64,000 nucleotides of DNA from Loripinus fragilis (GCA_964019695.1 OZ026518.1:73543254-73607253); one strand, 5' to 3'. Positions 22,001-46,539 are shown, counted from the stretch's first letter. The notes: generated from the sequence alone by a model not told the origin. Made by a program: numbers and translations.

Positions 22001-23465
22001 ATATGTTTTTTCACCCCTCCCACTCTTCTTCATTCTGTCTTTACCCAAAACTTTCAAAGGCCAGGGTTATTGTGGTTGAGGGTGAATGAAACTGGGCTTA
22101 AGCCCCTAGGGGAACCTATGCCCAAATTTTTCTCAGGTTTGGACTTTGTTTTTTTTTTTGCAGGGGGTGGAGTTGTTTTTTTTGCAGGGGGTGGGGTGGT
22201 TACTTGCAGGACTCATTTATTAGCATTATTCACAGCATAATGATATCACTGTTACACACCTCTAAGTGATCTGATTTCATGGTCCCTATACGTTTACTAT
22301 GAAAAACAGCTCTAAAATATGTGTACCCTCACATATGAACATGTACCCCCAAATGGAAACATCAGGGGGTACGTGTACCCCCAAACAGAAATATGAGTGG
22401 ACATGCTGCTTTATAATAAATTTTGCACTTGTCCAAGGACAAGTAAATTGAAATTTTCAACTTGTCCTGAATAAAATGGGACCAGGTCGGACAAGTCGGG
22501 CATGGTATTTCCACAGCCCTGCTACTGCCTATTGAGCAACCATTATACTGCATGTCTGCAGGGTCTTTCTACATATATAGAGAGTCCCTGACATCTATGC
22601 GAAAATATCTTATCTCACAAACGTAAAATAACTATATAAAAATAAAAAGGTAGGCCTGAACGAATCTGTTTAAACATTCTAATTTCTAAATGAATGCTTT
22701 GAATTGTTGGCGAATTGTACGCTTAGCAATAGGATCACATCAATATAGCTTCATCCCCTGGTAATCCAGATCTGACATTGAACACTTAAGAATATCAAGT
22801 GTCTAAAACAGATCTATAAATAAACGGGCTGGGTTGTGCTCGAGGTTGAATTTTCTTATTTCCTTTGACTGTATGAATTCGTGTTTTGTAGGAACTCAGT
22901 TTATTTATCTCTCTGCTGTGGCGGTTCGATAAATAAAAGTGGATAATCTGATAAACATGTGTTTACAACTATGAGGTAATTATCTGCTTAAATCAGTGGT
23001 GGATTTTTTGTTTGTTTGATCTGATTCTTTATGTCACATCAACAATCTTTCAGTTAAACAGAGATGGGTCTTCCTGGGTTGAACCAGTACTAAGCTAGGA
23101 TAAATGTGTCTTGCTCAAGGACCACAACGCAGTGACACCAGTGAGGCTTGAACCTGCGGCCACTCGGTCTCGAGTCAAGCACTCTACCACTGAGCCACTG
23201 CACACCCTCAGTGGTGGAATAAAAAAGTAACTTATGGTCTGCTACATTCTACTATTTTGATAGTTGATTGTGTAGCAGTCTAGTGTAATATCAGGACAAC
23301 ACCCCTTTCGGCTGCCGAAAAATACGGCAACTAGTTCATTGCGAATATTAGAAGTGTTACAAAGCAATCAACAATTTTATTCGGTATTATCTCTGTTTAC
23401 TGCATTAAAAATAACAAAATCAACTCTATAAACGATGTACCTTCTGGTGGTTTTGGTAGATCCAT
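18873..23465 (-). CDS. CHERP: CHERP (calcium homeostasis endoplasmic reticulum protein), N-terminal coding exons 1-2
   Basis: CHERP is a SURP- and G-patch-containing protein of the U2 snRNP/splicing machinery (nuclear; originally linked to ER calcium). Exon 1 (23465-23441) encodes MDLPKPPE and ends in phase 1 before GTACAT. Exon 2 (19043-18873) starts after TTTTTTTCAG, completes an Asp codon and encodes DAELKNIIDKLANFVARNG, PEFEQMTKQKQQDNPKFSF and LFGGENYIYYQYKVQTEQ, ending in phase 1 before GTAAGT. The SURP signature (FVARNGPEFE...NPKFSFLF) is nearly the vertebrate CHERP N-terminus, so the family call is firm. Later exons (RPR/CID-like region, RS and G-patch domains) are not visible left of 18873. 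The next intron would then exceed 18 kb, or the gene continues outside the window. The gene is transcribed away from MNK. Confidence 0.9.
19078..19182. mobile_element. 105-bp inverted-end element with 9-bp target duplication
   Basis: TTGACTGGCTCCAGTCC at the left and ACTGGAGCCAGTCTA at the right, flanked by TTACCCAGC at 19069-19077 and 19183-19191 (perfect 9-bp duplication). It matches one arm of 39715-39881. Nine-bp duplications suggest a Mutator-like mobiliser. It sits 34 bp upstream of the CHERP exon 2 acceptor. Confidence 0.8.
19385..19452. repeat. Palindromic core (family of 13301)
   Basis: CTGATCAGCCAGCTTCTTCA / AGAGCTGGCTGATCTGGATC arms, with AACAGTGT-like outer ends. In CHERP intron 1. 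Confidence 0.6.
19583..20274. mobile_element. 692-bp non-autonomous DNA element, CATAGCTCC ends
   Basis: CATAGCTCCAGATAAGG at the left and CCTTATTTGGAGCTATG at the right form 17-bp inverted ends (one mismatch) flanked by TACTAT on both sides. The left half has GCGTATTTACGCAATT-like palindromes and the right half has AAATACCCAATT repeats. There is no convincing coding frame. Confidence 0.75.
20285..20400. repeat. (A)GCAAGTG/CACTCGCT cluster
   Basis: AGCAAGTGAGAAAAATAGC, CACTCGCTATTTTTAGCAAG and AGCAAGTGG mirror ACTTGCTAACTTACTAAATG and CACTTGCAATTTTTAGC at 19264-19335. Together they may be the two subterminal regions of an older element (about 19250-20398) that the 19583-20274 element entered. 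Confidence 0.4.
20665..20750. repeat. piggyBac-type palindromic MITE core, diverged
   Basis: ACAGTTTGGACCAAGACCAG and GCCTGATCTGGATCTGTTTG are the decayed arms, with GATCGTCTGCTGGCAAC to the left. In CHERP intron 1. Confidence 0.5.
21192..22521. mobile_element. 1.33-kb hAT-like non-autonomous element
   Basis: CAGGGGTGTGGAAATA at the left and TATTTCCACAGCCCTG at the right are inverted ends; CTACTGC lies on both outer sides (7 bp, 8 bp if one base is shared). Both subterminal regions carry direct and inverted ACTTGTCC/GGACAAGT words (at least six), a common layout for hAT transposase-binding sites. A palindrome of the 13301 family is nested at 21370-21436. No transposase. Confidence 0.75.
21370..21436. 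repeat. Near-perfect palindrome nested in the 21.2-kb element
   Basis: AGATCAGCTGGCTTCTGAAG / GAAGCCAGCTGATCAGGATC with AAACAGTGT and ACACTGTTT outer arms. Confidence 0.75.
23009..23213 (-). mobile_element. tRNA-derived SINE (family 1), copy 2
   Basis: Minus strand: TGGCTCAGTGGTAGAGTGCT box A, a degenerate box B (CAGGTTCAAGCC), CTTGAGCAAGACACATTTAT, and a tail ending in CAAACAAACAAA. It lies 0.2 kb downstream of CHERP exon 1, inside its first intron. Confidence 0.85.
23441..23465 (-). CDS. CHERP: CHERP coding exon 1 (ATG)
   Basis: ATG at 23465-23463, eight codons plus one base (MDLPKPPE), then donor GTACAT at 23440. The phase matches exon 2 exactly: the G joins AT to make Asp, as in the vertebrate protein (PPDD-like N-terminus). 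The start context AATCATGG is acceptable. Confidence 0.85.
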
Positions 23466-23814
23466 GATTATTGAACTTCTTATTCTATGGAAAGCAGTAT
23501 TTTATAGGATTTTTGCGTTGAATTTTTTTAATTTCTCTGTAAATCCGCATCATGGAGATGCTTTCAGACAAGCGTGTCGCTCTTCATGTCTGGTTCTCCG
23601 CTTCTAAAATTGATTCAACGAAGCGTGCCTGAAACTCGGATGCCAGAATATTTATATTTATTTTATTTTATTTCGTAAAATAAAAGTGATTTGGTCTAAT
23701 ATACTGAAAATATCATTTGCATATAGGTATATTTGTTTTTGTTGCTTTTTAATGCAAATATATGGCTTTAGAAAAAGTTGTTGAACGATCTTCAATTTTG
23801 TGTTTATTGACTAG

Positions 23815-24120
23815 TCAAGTTGTAGTAAAAGATCTAGAACCAGACATATTTCTCTCTCGTCTTGTTTTTGTCCAAAATATGGTTGAATGATTTTCAAGAC
23901 AAATGACTTTACATGAATTATGCTTCAGGTAATTGATTACTGCACACAAGAAATATTGCATTTGATAGCCAATATGTTCAGCTACAAAATGCATTTCTTT
24001 TTTCTGATGCAAACACTTTCCAAATGAGTTGTTACAATCAGTTTGTATTGACCTATTTTTAGCCGATAATAAACAACCTTCGTGGCAGTTTATACGTAAA
24101 CAACAGAGTTCATGGGTCAC
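23815..24120 (-). other. 101-codon minus-strand open frame, unknown
   Basis: Begins MTHELCCLRINCHEGC and is rich in Cys and His (also SCKVICLENH), ending SRSFTTT. It lies in the CHERP/MNK intergenic interval upstream of the CHERP ATG, in the same direction as CHERP. I recognise no domain. It could be chance, a decayed transposon protein, or part of an upstream CHERP exon. Confidence 0.15.
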
Positions 24121-24160
24121 AGAGCGTGTTAGTCATTGATAGAGTACACGTAGGCAGGAA

Positions 24161-24168
24161 TATATAAA
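24161..24168 (+). promoter_or_regulatory. Candidate TATA box for MNK
   Basis: TATATAAA, 226 bp upstream of the MNK ATG. It is a good core match in an AT-rich genome, so chance is possible. Confidence 0.35.
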
Positions 24169-24222
24169 CAAGTCACCTGACGCAAGTTTCGTTTAGTGTT
24201 GGATTTGTACAGAACAGTAAAG

Positions 24223-24322
24223 ATGGGCTTGTAGAATGAAAAAGAAGACTTCGGTCTTGTGTATAGTGTTGAGGCTGGAATTTCAGCAAGAATTAGGAAT
24301 TTCATATCAGATTAGTCGGTGA
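24223..24322 (+). promoter_or_regulatory. Two upstream ORFs in the MNK leader
   Basis: If transcription starts near 24190, the leader contains ATG-GGC-TTG-TAG (24223-24234) and a 28-codon uORF 24236-24322 (starts MKKKTS, ends SR before TGA). Both end before the main ATG at 24395. They would be expected to reduce or condition MNK translation; this depends on the true start site. Confidence 0.35.
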
Positions 24323-24394
24323 TTAGGACAATAGATTCTAATTTTTGGAAAAATAACAAAGGAAATCGTTACAAGCGCTTAGAAAACTGCAAAA

Positions 24395-38715
<14,321 letters not shown>

Positions 38716-39027
38716 ACACATCAATCAACATTCACAACCATGAGCAACGATTCCAGATTAGCGGTGTAAATATACTTTCCTTATGTCCACAGTAGATTTT
38801 TTCAACAGAGTTGGATTCTATATCTATAGGTCCTTTCACATAAGGAGAATATTCTTATTGACACTGCGCACAACTTGACTCATGATAAACACCATATCAT
38901 TTCATCTCAAATCATTTCCATTACAAAAAAAAAATTCCATTCAAAAAATATATAAAAGGCAGTAGACTTAACATTCTTATATATACAGAACAGCCAGTGA
39001 TGATTGGCAGAGTAATGAACGCTTTAA

Positions 39028-39311
39028 TCCTTAAAGCGCCAATCACAACAAAGTCATTTGCTTTTGTCGTCTGCTGAAATATTTAAGAAGCCCTGGTCAA
39101 ACTGTGTAGACCCAGATCAGACTGCTCCTGTAGGAGCAGTCTGATCTGAGTCCACACTGTTTGCCTCTATACTTATATTAGTCAATGATGTTAGCAAATA
39201 TATGGATCTGGATCCACACTGTTTGCCTCTATACTTTCATTTGTCAATAACGTTAGCAAGTATATGCAGCAGACGACTCGAGCAGACGACATTTTGAAGG
39301 CCCTTTAAGGG
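39028..39311. mobile_element. TTAA MITE with TCCTTAAAGCGCC ends
   Basis: TTAA at 39024-39027, TTAG at 39312. Ends TCCTTAAAGCGCCAATC and GGCCCTTTAAGGG. Contains a palindromic core (AGATCAGACTGCTCCTGTAG / GAGCAGTCTGATCTGAGTCC) and a partial duplication of GGATCCACACTGTTTGCCTC. It lies 310 bp past the MNK stop, so possibly in its 3' UTR. Confidence 0.8.
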
Positions 39312-39714
39312 TTAGTCCTTGTCGACTGTTTAGCCCTTTTCCAGATGATACAAGGGCGCGCACATACAAAAGACATGTGATATTGTATGATAGACTGAAA
39401 GGGTGAAAAGAATGGATTGCGCGGTTGTTACGTCAGCTGCGAAAACTAGGTTTTTTAAAATTGCTTACAAATGGATCGGATCAAATGGTGCATAGACTTC
39501 AATGTACAAAGTTTGTTTATATGTGCAAGAACACAGATTATGTGCATGACTGGGCAATGTGTAGGAAAATCTATTGTTCTTTCATGACAACTTGCGGACC
39601 ATGGTGAAGACCTCGCATAACATAGCTGTTACACCTAAAACAGAACTGCTTAATAGGTTATAGGAGATTGCTCATCGGTAACTCCAGTGAATATCTACGA
39701 TGTATGTTCTGGTG

Positions 39715-39881
39715 TAGACTGGCTCCAGTCCTTAAAGCAATTTTTCATCTATGTGTCATATTATATACTCATAGCCAGTCTAACTCTGATGGCTCTAACA
39801 GAGCCATCAGAGTTAGACTGGCTACAAGTATATGATATGACGCATTGATGAAAAATTGTTTTAAGGACTGGAGCCAGTCTA
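39715..39881. mobile_element. 167-bp full-length palindrome with 9-bp target duplication
   Basis: TAGACTGGCTCCAGTCC at the left and GGACTGGAGCCAGTCTA at the right; the whole element folds back on itself with a short tip near 39798. Flanks GTTCTGGTG (39706-39714) and GTTCTGATG (39882-39890) are a 9-bp duplication with one mismatch. Same ends as 19078-19182. In the MNK 3' flank or 3' UTR. Confidence 0.85.
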
Positions 39882-40302
39882 GTTCTGATGCAAAAATGTC
39901 TGCTATGAAAACAAGATTTAGATTTTCCAATATCATGCCTAAAATTATCAAGTCTTTCAATTTGCCTTATGTTTGACTGTGAATGGCTCATGTCTGTCAA
40001 GTTTTCTGACCCATTCAATACGGATACATCAATCTATCCATTCACTATCTAGTCAATTTATACTCACAATTTTCTTAGTTTTATATAAAAATTCAGTCAT
40101 ATTTTGCTTCATTTTTTTCATTTAATCAAACATCTTTAAAAACTCATTTTAAAATTTGCTTTTGAATGTAATTTAGTACCTTTTAATATTTTGTAATGTT
40201 TTGCAAATTTTGTAGCTCAATTTGCTCCATACTGGGTTATTTAACCTGCTTTGAATCCTATTTGCACACTTTGGGGTTAATTCCTGGCTCCAGATGTGAG
40301 GG

Positions 40303-40445
40303 GCAATAACTCATCATTTTCTTATTTTTCAATCGAAACATATGTTGTTGGTACTCAAAAGAACCGTCTCAACGAGACGGTTCTTTTGAGCACCAGCAAC
40401 ACAGGTTCAGACTGAAGGATAAGAAAAAAATCATGATTTTACCCT
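40303..40445. mobile_element. AAAAGAACCGTCTC palindromic MITE, copy 9
   Basis: Stem GTACTCAAAAGAACCGTCTC aacg AGACGGTTCTTTTGAGCACC is perfect over the core; the ends ATTTTACCCT are diverged. Confidence 0.85.
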
Positions 40446-40899
40446 CGTAATTTTTGCCTCTCTGGACTTGCAGAGTTTTGGCCCTTCTGGGTGCATAAGG
40501 GTTTATAAATGGTCATGTTCATTTAAATTCCTGGATGATTGGGTCAGGAAAAGTTGATTGACAGGAGCTGACAGGGCCACTTGTATGTTGCCATTTTCAG
40601 TATTTGGGTGTTCATTACCGTAGTTATGATGGGATTCTGTCATTATCGCCATCCAAGTCGTATTTACGCTGTTGTTGACATTTTTTATGCGGCCGTTGTT
40701 ATAAAATGCTGATGTTTTTTATGTTTTTTTATATGTTCATACTGATGATGATTCGTTTCTGTGTACATGTGGGTTATGTTCGCTTTCGTTTTCTGTTCAG
40801 ATAGAACAATACAGCTGAAAGGTATTCAGATTTTATTTTTTAATGTACAGGTAAAATTATTTTATTTATTGGAATAGTGGAGTATACATGTACTTAGTC

Positions 40900-40905
40900 A
40901 ATAAA
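40900..40905 (+). other. Candidate poly(A) signal for MNK
   Basis: AATAAA followed by TTATTTTTTTTGATTTTT. It is one of several AATAAA words in an AT-rich flank (also 41057 and 48283), so the true 3' end of MNK is not determined. Confidence 0.15.
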
Positions 40906-42055
40906 ATTATTTTTTTTGATTTTTATACAAAAAAGCAAATTAACAAGGAGACTTTTTGGCACTATTGATGTGACTTGTGTTTTAAAGGCCGTTAAATTTA
41001 TTACAAGCACGGAAAAAGCTACAAATTAAATGGAAAAACAAAAGCCTTGAATAGGAAATAAAATGCTACATCCATTGTCTGCTGAATTGGAATATTAGCA
41101 GACACCATCGTACTGAGATCAACCTTGCTCTGATTTCGAACTGATGACTTGCCAACTTAGTTTTAAGGATAAAATTTCATTCAGGTAATTAAATCATTGA
41201 AATAAAAGACTGACAAGATGCAACTTTAAACTTTATGACATCTGTCAACCAAACCCATTTTTTGTATGGATCATAGTTACAGTTTAGCCAAATTTTTTAG
41301 TGTCAAATTTCAGTTATTAATAAATCTTACTTTTAGTTATTATTGGCCAAAACAAATATAGTGGATTCTCACTAAAAAGGTGTGTATTCACAACATGTAT
41401 TTTAAGATAGAAGAAATTCAGAAATTTTTGCCACTTTCAGGAGACCAGTCTGGTTTTCAAAACCGTTGTAAGGGTTGTAAAATGTAAATTTAAAATCGTC
41501 AAGAGCAACAGAATTTGGGCACATAAATTTCTTCCTTCAAAGTTTTTATTTTCATTATTGTTTTTCAATTCTAGTACTAATGAAATCATCAAACTCTTGG
41601 AGAATGGATCTTAAATAATTTGTTTTTGTTTTTTCTGTGTGTATAAGTTACATTGTGAGCCTTGTTCATCTGACCTGGATGAAAATCATAGTAATATTTT
41701 CCTGTTTCTCCATAAAAATATGTTTAAGGATACTCTTTGGATTTCCATTGAGTACCCAAATATTGTGTTTTGGATTTACATTGCGTACCCTAAAACTGTG
41801 TTTTTATAGAGCTGGAGGTAAATCATGTACGAATCTACAAAATTTCCCTGAACAAGTGCTCTCTTGTTTTGTGTTTTTGTCAAAACACCCCTATTAAAGT
41901 ATTTTGAGATTGATAAACTGACCAAAAGAATAAATATTTCAACAGGGGTGTAACACATCATTTTAACTGTAAATATTTGGGCACTGTCTGATCTGGGTCT
42001 TCCCTGTCTCAGTGGATCAGTCCCAGTGGGTGCAGTTATCATGGCTCCAGAACAG
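40906..42055. other. MNK 3' flank, no recognisable feature
   Basis: AT-rich sequence without coding signal or clear repeat boundaries. Confidence 0.45.
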
Positions 42056-42064
42056 TTGGAGAAA

Positions 42065-42193
42065 TTTGGAATTTTCTTATTTCTCAACAAAAACGTATGT
42101 TGTGGGTGCTGAAAAGAACCGTCTCGGTTCTTTTCAGCACCCAAAACATACATTTTGACTGATGGATAAGAAAATCATTGTAATTTGATGCTC
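42065..42193. mobile_element. AAAAGAACCGTCTC palindromic MITE, copy 10 (minimal tip)
   Basis: GTGCTGAAAAGAACCGTCTC directly followed by GGTTCTTTTCAGCACCCA. Both arms share the variant GCTGAAAA/TTTTCAGC instead of GCTCAAAA/TTTTGAGC, a matched change in both arms. Confidence 0.85.
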
Positions 42194-42959
42194 AAGATAT
42201 TTGCTTGTCTGGACCAGTTGAACAGTGTATGGGTAAATGTGTACATATCAGTGACCTTACTGATCTGTATATGTGTTAATGAGATTCCTTTGTATTCCTT
42301 TCTTTAGTAATTAGAGTTTCTTATTTTAATGATGATTAATTTCTCAGAGGGGTGTGGGGTGGGTAGTGAATAGAAATTTTTTTAAAAGAAAATATTAATG
42401 TTCTTAGGCATTGCTAAATCTGAAAGTAATCAATTACTACTTTCTAAGATATCAAAATTAAACAAGATCAAACTGTTTTCATTGACATGCTGACAAGTTG
42501 GTCTTTCATTTTCATCAAAACACTGGATGTCGTGGATTTTTCTCCCACTAAATTTGTCATTTAACATAAAAAATGCCCAGGTGACAAAGCACTTGGGCTG
42601 CGAGGTTTGATTTTAAAAGTTGTATCAAAAGTACAAGATTAGATTTCTGGACTTAACTAATGGTTGTAGATGAATGGTAAACTGTCTCTCAAAGTTTTTT
42701 GTGTGTATTTGGTCAGTGATTTGTTAGGGAGGTGTATTTGATGATTAGTGTGGGTACCTACTTGTTCTGCCCATGACAGATTTTCATGAAAAAAAACACA
42801 CATTTTTTCATGAATAAAAATCATCATCATACTTCTTGACAGGTCATTTTTTTTGTGCTATGTATGTTTGACATTGCCATCATTATCATTAAAGGATTTG
42901 TCAGTGACAGCTTTGAGCAAAACCATATTGTAGCCTGAAACTAAAGTGATTGAAGGTAT

Positions 42960-43072
42960 CTCGTTTATTTCTCGACAGAAACATTTTTTGTGATGCTCAT
43001 TGGAAGCGTCTCAGTGAGACGCTTCCAATGAGTACCCACAAAAAATCTGTTCATTGGGGTATAGCAAAAACA
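42960..43072. mobile_element. Palindromic MITE variant with a re-written stem
   Basis: Flanks TTATTTCTCGACAGAAACAT and GAGTACCCACAA are those of the family, but the stem is GCTCATTGGAAGCGTCTCA / TGAGACGCTTCCAATGAG. The block ATTGGAAGC replaces AAAAGAACC on one arm and its exact complement replaces it on the other. Confidence 0.8.
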
Positions 43073-43123
43073 GAACTCTTGAAGCTTCTCGTAACAAGGG
43101 TTATTATGCAGGTCCCCAGATAA

Positions 43124-43274
43124 AGAGGGCGTAACTGAAAATTATTTTTCTTATTTCTCAACCAAAACATATGTTGTGGGTACTCAAAAGAACGGTCTCG
43201 GTGAGATGGTTCTTTTGAGCACCCAAAACACATGTTTAAACTGATGGATAAGAAAATAATCACAATTTTACGCT
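43124..43274. mobile_element. AAAAGAACCGTCTC palindromic MITE, copy 11 (consensus-like)
   Basis: GAGGGCGTAACTGAAAATTA at the left; ATCACAATTTTACGCT at the right; stem GTACTCAAAAGAACGGTCTC / GAGATGGTTCTTTTGAGCAC. A good copy for defining the ends: GCGTAA...TTACGC. Confidence 0.88.
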
Positions 43275-43299
43275 GAATATTTTTTCTTAATTGGCCCTA

Positions 43300-44445
43300 T
43301 GGTTATATATCTCATTTAACAGGGCTGTGGATATCCTGTTTGCCTTCACTTACAGATAACTTGACCATTTAAGAAATTTTTCGAGACAGTCAAGCTCTTC
43401 AGGGTACAAATGGTTTTCTCAAGGCACACCGTTTTCATCCAAATTGTCCAGGCACTGCAATCCCTATCATGCTTAGCAAAAAGTTCTCAACTACCCAGCT
43501 GCTCATCATAAAGTGCTGCCTATATGCGTACAGGGTATACCATAGTCAAACTGCTTGTTTGATTAGGTCTTCTTTGTGTACTCAGGCCGTTGTGTCTGGC
43601 TATTTTGGGTGAATACTGTCGCATATACATGTATTTTCGGAAATTGTGTTCATGATCTCTGGGAAAAGATTTTCTGTTTGAGTTGAAGGCCCAGCTATAA
43701 AAGACTAAACATCGTAAAACCCCCAAACCAAAATAAATTTTTTTACTATTCTCAAACCAAAATGACTTGTTTGAGAGTTTACCAACAGTGTTGCCTATTT
43801 CACAGTTTGACTTTTTTCTACAGTACAAGATGAAAGCTTTTCTCAGTTTTATTGCAACGTAGGATGTTTTTCTCAAAAGTTTAGTCAAGTTTTCTCAGTT
43901 TGGTATAAATTACTTGCTTACTTCCTATGAGGTGATTTCAAACAATTAAACCCATAAAACGCTCATCCCTACTGCAACAGATGCAAATTTTGTGAATAAT
44001 CTTGATTTCTTTTTATTGGGGGTTGGGAAGGGGGATGGGGGGTTAAAGCTTCCTATGTCACTTGAATAGTCTGCTTGCAAACAATTCATATTAAATATCA
44101 AATCTTATGGACAAGGGACAAAGCTTTAAAATGTTGCTTACAAATTTAAGGTATACTTTATTTAAGGGCTTATAATTTGACCAAAAAGTTTAGTCAAGGG
44201 TAACTGGGCCTCTATGATAATAGCTCAACAGAAAATCTGAAAAAAAAAAACTTTTATGGTCATGATTTTTAGTACAACATGGACTCTGTTTGCAAAGGGT
44301 ATCAGTAGATGACACTAGCAGACAAAGAGTAAAAGCTCGGATGTAGGAGCTTGCTTTTGAAAACAACTACTTATGAGCTCCTGGATGACCCTGAATAAAA
44401 ATTTATGAACAAGCTTCTGGCAACTGAAGAAATCAGGGGCCCTCC
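43300..44445. other. No recognisable feature apart from MITE relics
   Basis: Contains a decayed piece of the piggyBac-type MITE near 44275-44335 (TGTTTGCAAAGGGTATCAGT, ACACTAGCAGACAAAGAG). No genes seen. Confidence 0.4.
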
Positions 44446-44451
44446 AAAATA

Positions 44452-44600
44452 GGGGTCGTTATAATTAATTTTCTTATCTCTCGACCAAAACATATGTTGT
44501 AGGTACTCAAAAGAACTGTCTCAATGAGACGGTTCTTTTGAGCACCCTAAACATGTATTTTAACTAATTGATAAAAAAATAATCAAAAATTTTACGCTTA
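44452..44600. mobile_element. AAAAGAACCGTCTC palindromic MITE, copy 12
   Basis: Stem GTACTCAAAAGAACTGTCTC aatg AGACGGTTCTTTTGAGCACC; right end AAAATTTTACGCTTAAAA. Confidence 0.85.
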
Positions 44601-44930
44601 AAAATTGGTCTCATCTGAACATGTAATAAATACTAAGCTCAGCTGTGTGGTATAGAATAATCATGGTCATAATTGTCATACTGAGCAGAACTGTGATAAA
44701 AAACATTCTTCATAAATGTGTTGCATTGATTTGTGGTTTAAAAACGTTTTCAATAGCATTACCGGCAAATGAAGAAATTCCAAAATTCTAGATAAATTGC
44801 AGTTAGTTATGCAATCAGTAATCAGGTGCTTTATGTATTAGATTGTATGTTTAGGCTATTAATCAATTAAGGGGACCTTGTTAGTTGAATATTTACTGAT
44901 ACTGTACATTTAATTTTCTTTCTTCCTTCT

Positions 44931-45273
44931 AAACCATTAAAGGGCCATCTTTCAGTTGCAGCCAGTGCATGTTTTGCATGCGTCGAGATAAGCAAATTTT
45001 TTTTTGCGTAAAATTGTAATTATTTTCTTACCCATCAGTTTAAACATATGTTTTGGGTGCTCAAAAGAACCGCCTTGTCGAGACGGTTCTTTTGAGTACC
45101 CACAACATATGTTTTGGTTGAGAAATAAGAAAAATAACTTTCAATTACGCTTTCTTGTCTCAAAGCCTGTTTATGAATATTTGTTGCTTTGTTTGGCAAC
45201 TAATTTCATGTGAATGGAAAAAGATTTTGCAAACTTGTTGTCTGCTGCAGCTACGTTTGGCCCTTTAACGATT
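44931..45273. mobile_element. TTAA-type MITE with a palindromic MITE nested inside
   Basis: Left ACCATTAAAGGGCCATCTTT and CAGTTGCAGCC; right GCTGCAGCTACGTTTGGCCC TTTAACGA, then TTAA. The AAAAGAACC MITE occupies about 45002-45152. Confidence 0.65.
45002..45152. mobile_element. AAAAGAACCGTCTC palindromic MITE, copy 13, nested
   Basis: GCGTAAAATTGTAATTATTT at the left, TTTCAATTACGCTTTCTTG at the right, stem GTGCTCAAAAGAACCGCCTT / GAGACGGTTCTTTTGAGTAC. Confidence 0.88.
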
Positions 45274-45841
45274 AAATTTGTTTATAGAAGATTTAAGAAA
45301 ATTATGTCCAGTTATCAGTAGATACTTACTTTTAACAAGTCCTCAATATTGTTGCGGCATTCTGAAGTTTATCTGTTAAATTGTCAATCTAAAATACTCA
45401 TTTGGTTATTTTTCAAAAGATCACCAAAATATTTAGAATTCATCACACATCATGTTTTTGTTTTTGTTTTTTTTTTCTCTCAAGGTGAGATAAAGGGGTC
45501 AGTATACATGCTATGTGCTTCCTTGTGGAATGCAGTCATTTTTTATGTTGATTGTATGTTTTAGCCTCATTCTGAACTTTTGTCTACGCCCACTTTATAT
45601 GTATGCCAAAAGTGCCACGCCCACCAGTGATTGCCTGCCAATCAGAATTTGGGTAAAGTGTATTTAGCTTGAATATTCAAACAGACATGCATGCCTTCAG
45701 GAGCAGTCTGATCAGGGTTTACACTGTTTGCTATTCAAACACAAACATTAAATGACAAGCGGAAGTATGTCCATGAAGTACAAAGTAACTTCTTTGGCAA
45801 ACTTGCCCAGGAAAAAAAGTGTGATAAGGTGAACTGACTGT

Positions 45842-45897
45842 CTCAACATGACCATACCTGTTGACTGGGACGTAAAACCACAAACCGAAACAAACAT
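45842..45897 (+). mobile_element. SINE family 2 tail fragment
   Basis: CATGACCATACCTGTTGACT, GGGACGTAAAACCACAAACC and CAAACA match the 18088-18037 tail in the opposite orientation. The head is absent. Confidence 0.55.
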
Positions 45898-46336
45898 TTA
45901 ACGTACCTCATTGGGTTGTCAAATGGGCTTATTTAAGTTTTAGGATAAACATGGTGTCTGAATATTTAGGCTAAATATAGACAATGAAGTCAACGAACAA
46001 AATGACAATGGGCGTAGATCATTATCACTTACAGCTTTATTCCTCAGACTTGCAGGATTAACAAGAAGTGGGGCTATAACATTCAGTTTTTATGTTTTAT
46101 GTTTCATTACATGGTGTAAACCTGCTCATTTTAAAGAATGTTGACAGATACTTGAGATTAATGGGAATGGCCAATAGCCATTGTGAAATATTTTTTTTAA
46201 AAAAATTAACGAAAAAATGAGCCAGAATAAACAACTCAATCAATGATGGATAGACATCAATCAAAAACTTTCATTAGAGTCAACAAAACTATTCTGGCTC
46301 TTAAAATATCTAAGACTTACTTTACATAAATGGATA

Positions 46337-46528
46337 CAGTAAAACTTGTCTTAAGCGGCAACTCAAAAAGAAGACAAGAAATTCGATTTCAAGACAGATT
46401 ATCACTCAATGCAGGTCAAAATTATTGCAGCATTCTGCAATACTTTCGACCTTCACATAGCTACCATTTGTCATAAAGATCTATATTTTGTCTTTTTTTT
46501 AAGTGGCCAATTAAGAAAGGTTTTACTG
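46337..46528. mobile_element. TA-flanked MITE (mariner-like), copy 3
   Basis: CAGTAAAACTTGTCTTAAG and TTAAGAAAGGTTTTACTG inverted ends, TA at 46335-46336 and 46529-46530. Internal TGCAGGTCAAAATTATTGCA matches copies 1 and 2. Confidence 0.85.
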
Positions 46529-46539
46529 TACATGAATAT

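Larger units (their letters stand above)
23466..24394. promoter_or_regulatory. Putative bidirectional CHERP/MNK promoter region
   Basis: 929 bp separate the CHERP ATG (minus) from the MNK ATG (plus), so both 5' UTRs and both promoters must fit here unless further 5' exons exist. On the MNK side TATATAAA at 24161-24168 is placed about 25-30 bp before a plausible start near 24190-24200. No TATA-like box was noted for CHERP. Function is inferred from position. Confidence 0.5.

Noticed and set aside
41637..41897. 86-codon plus frame downstream of MNK
   Set aside because: No domain, no splice or start support, AT-rich flank; likely chance.
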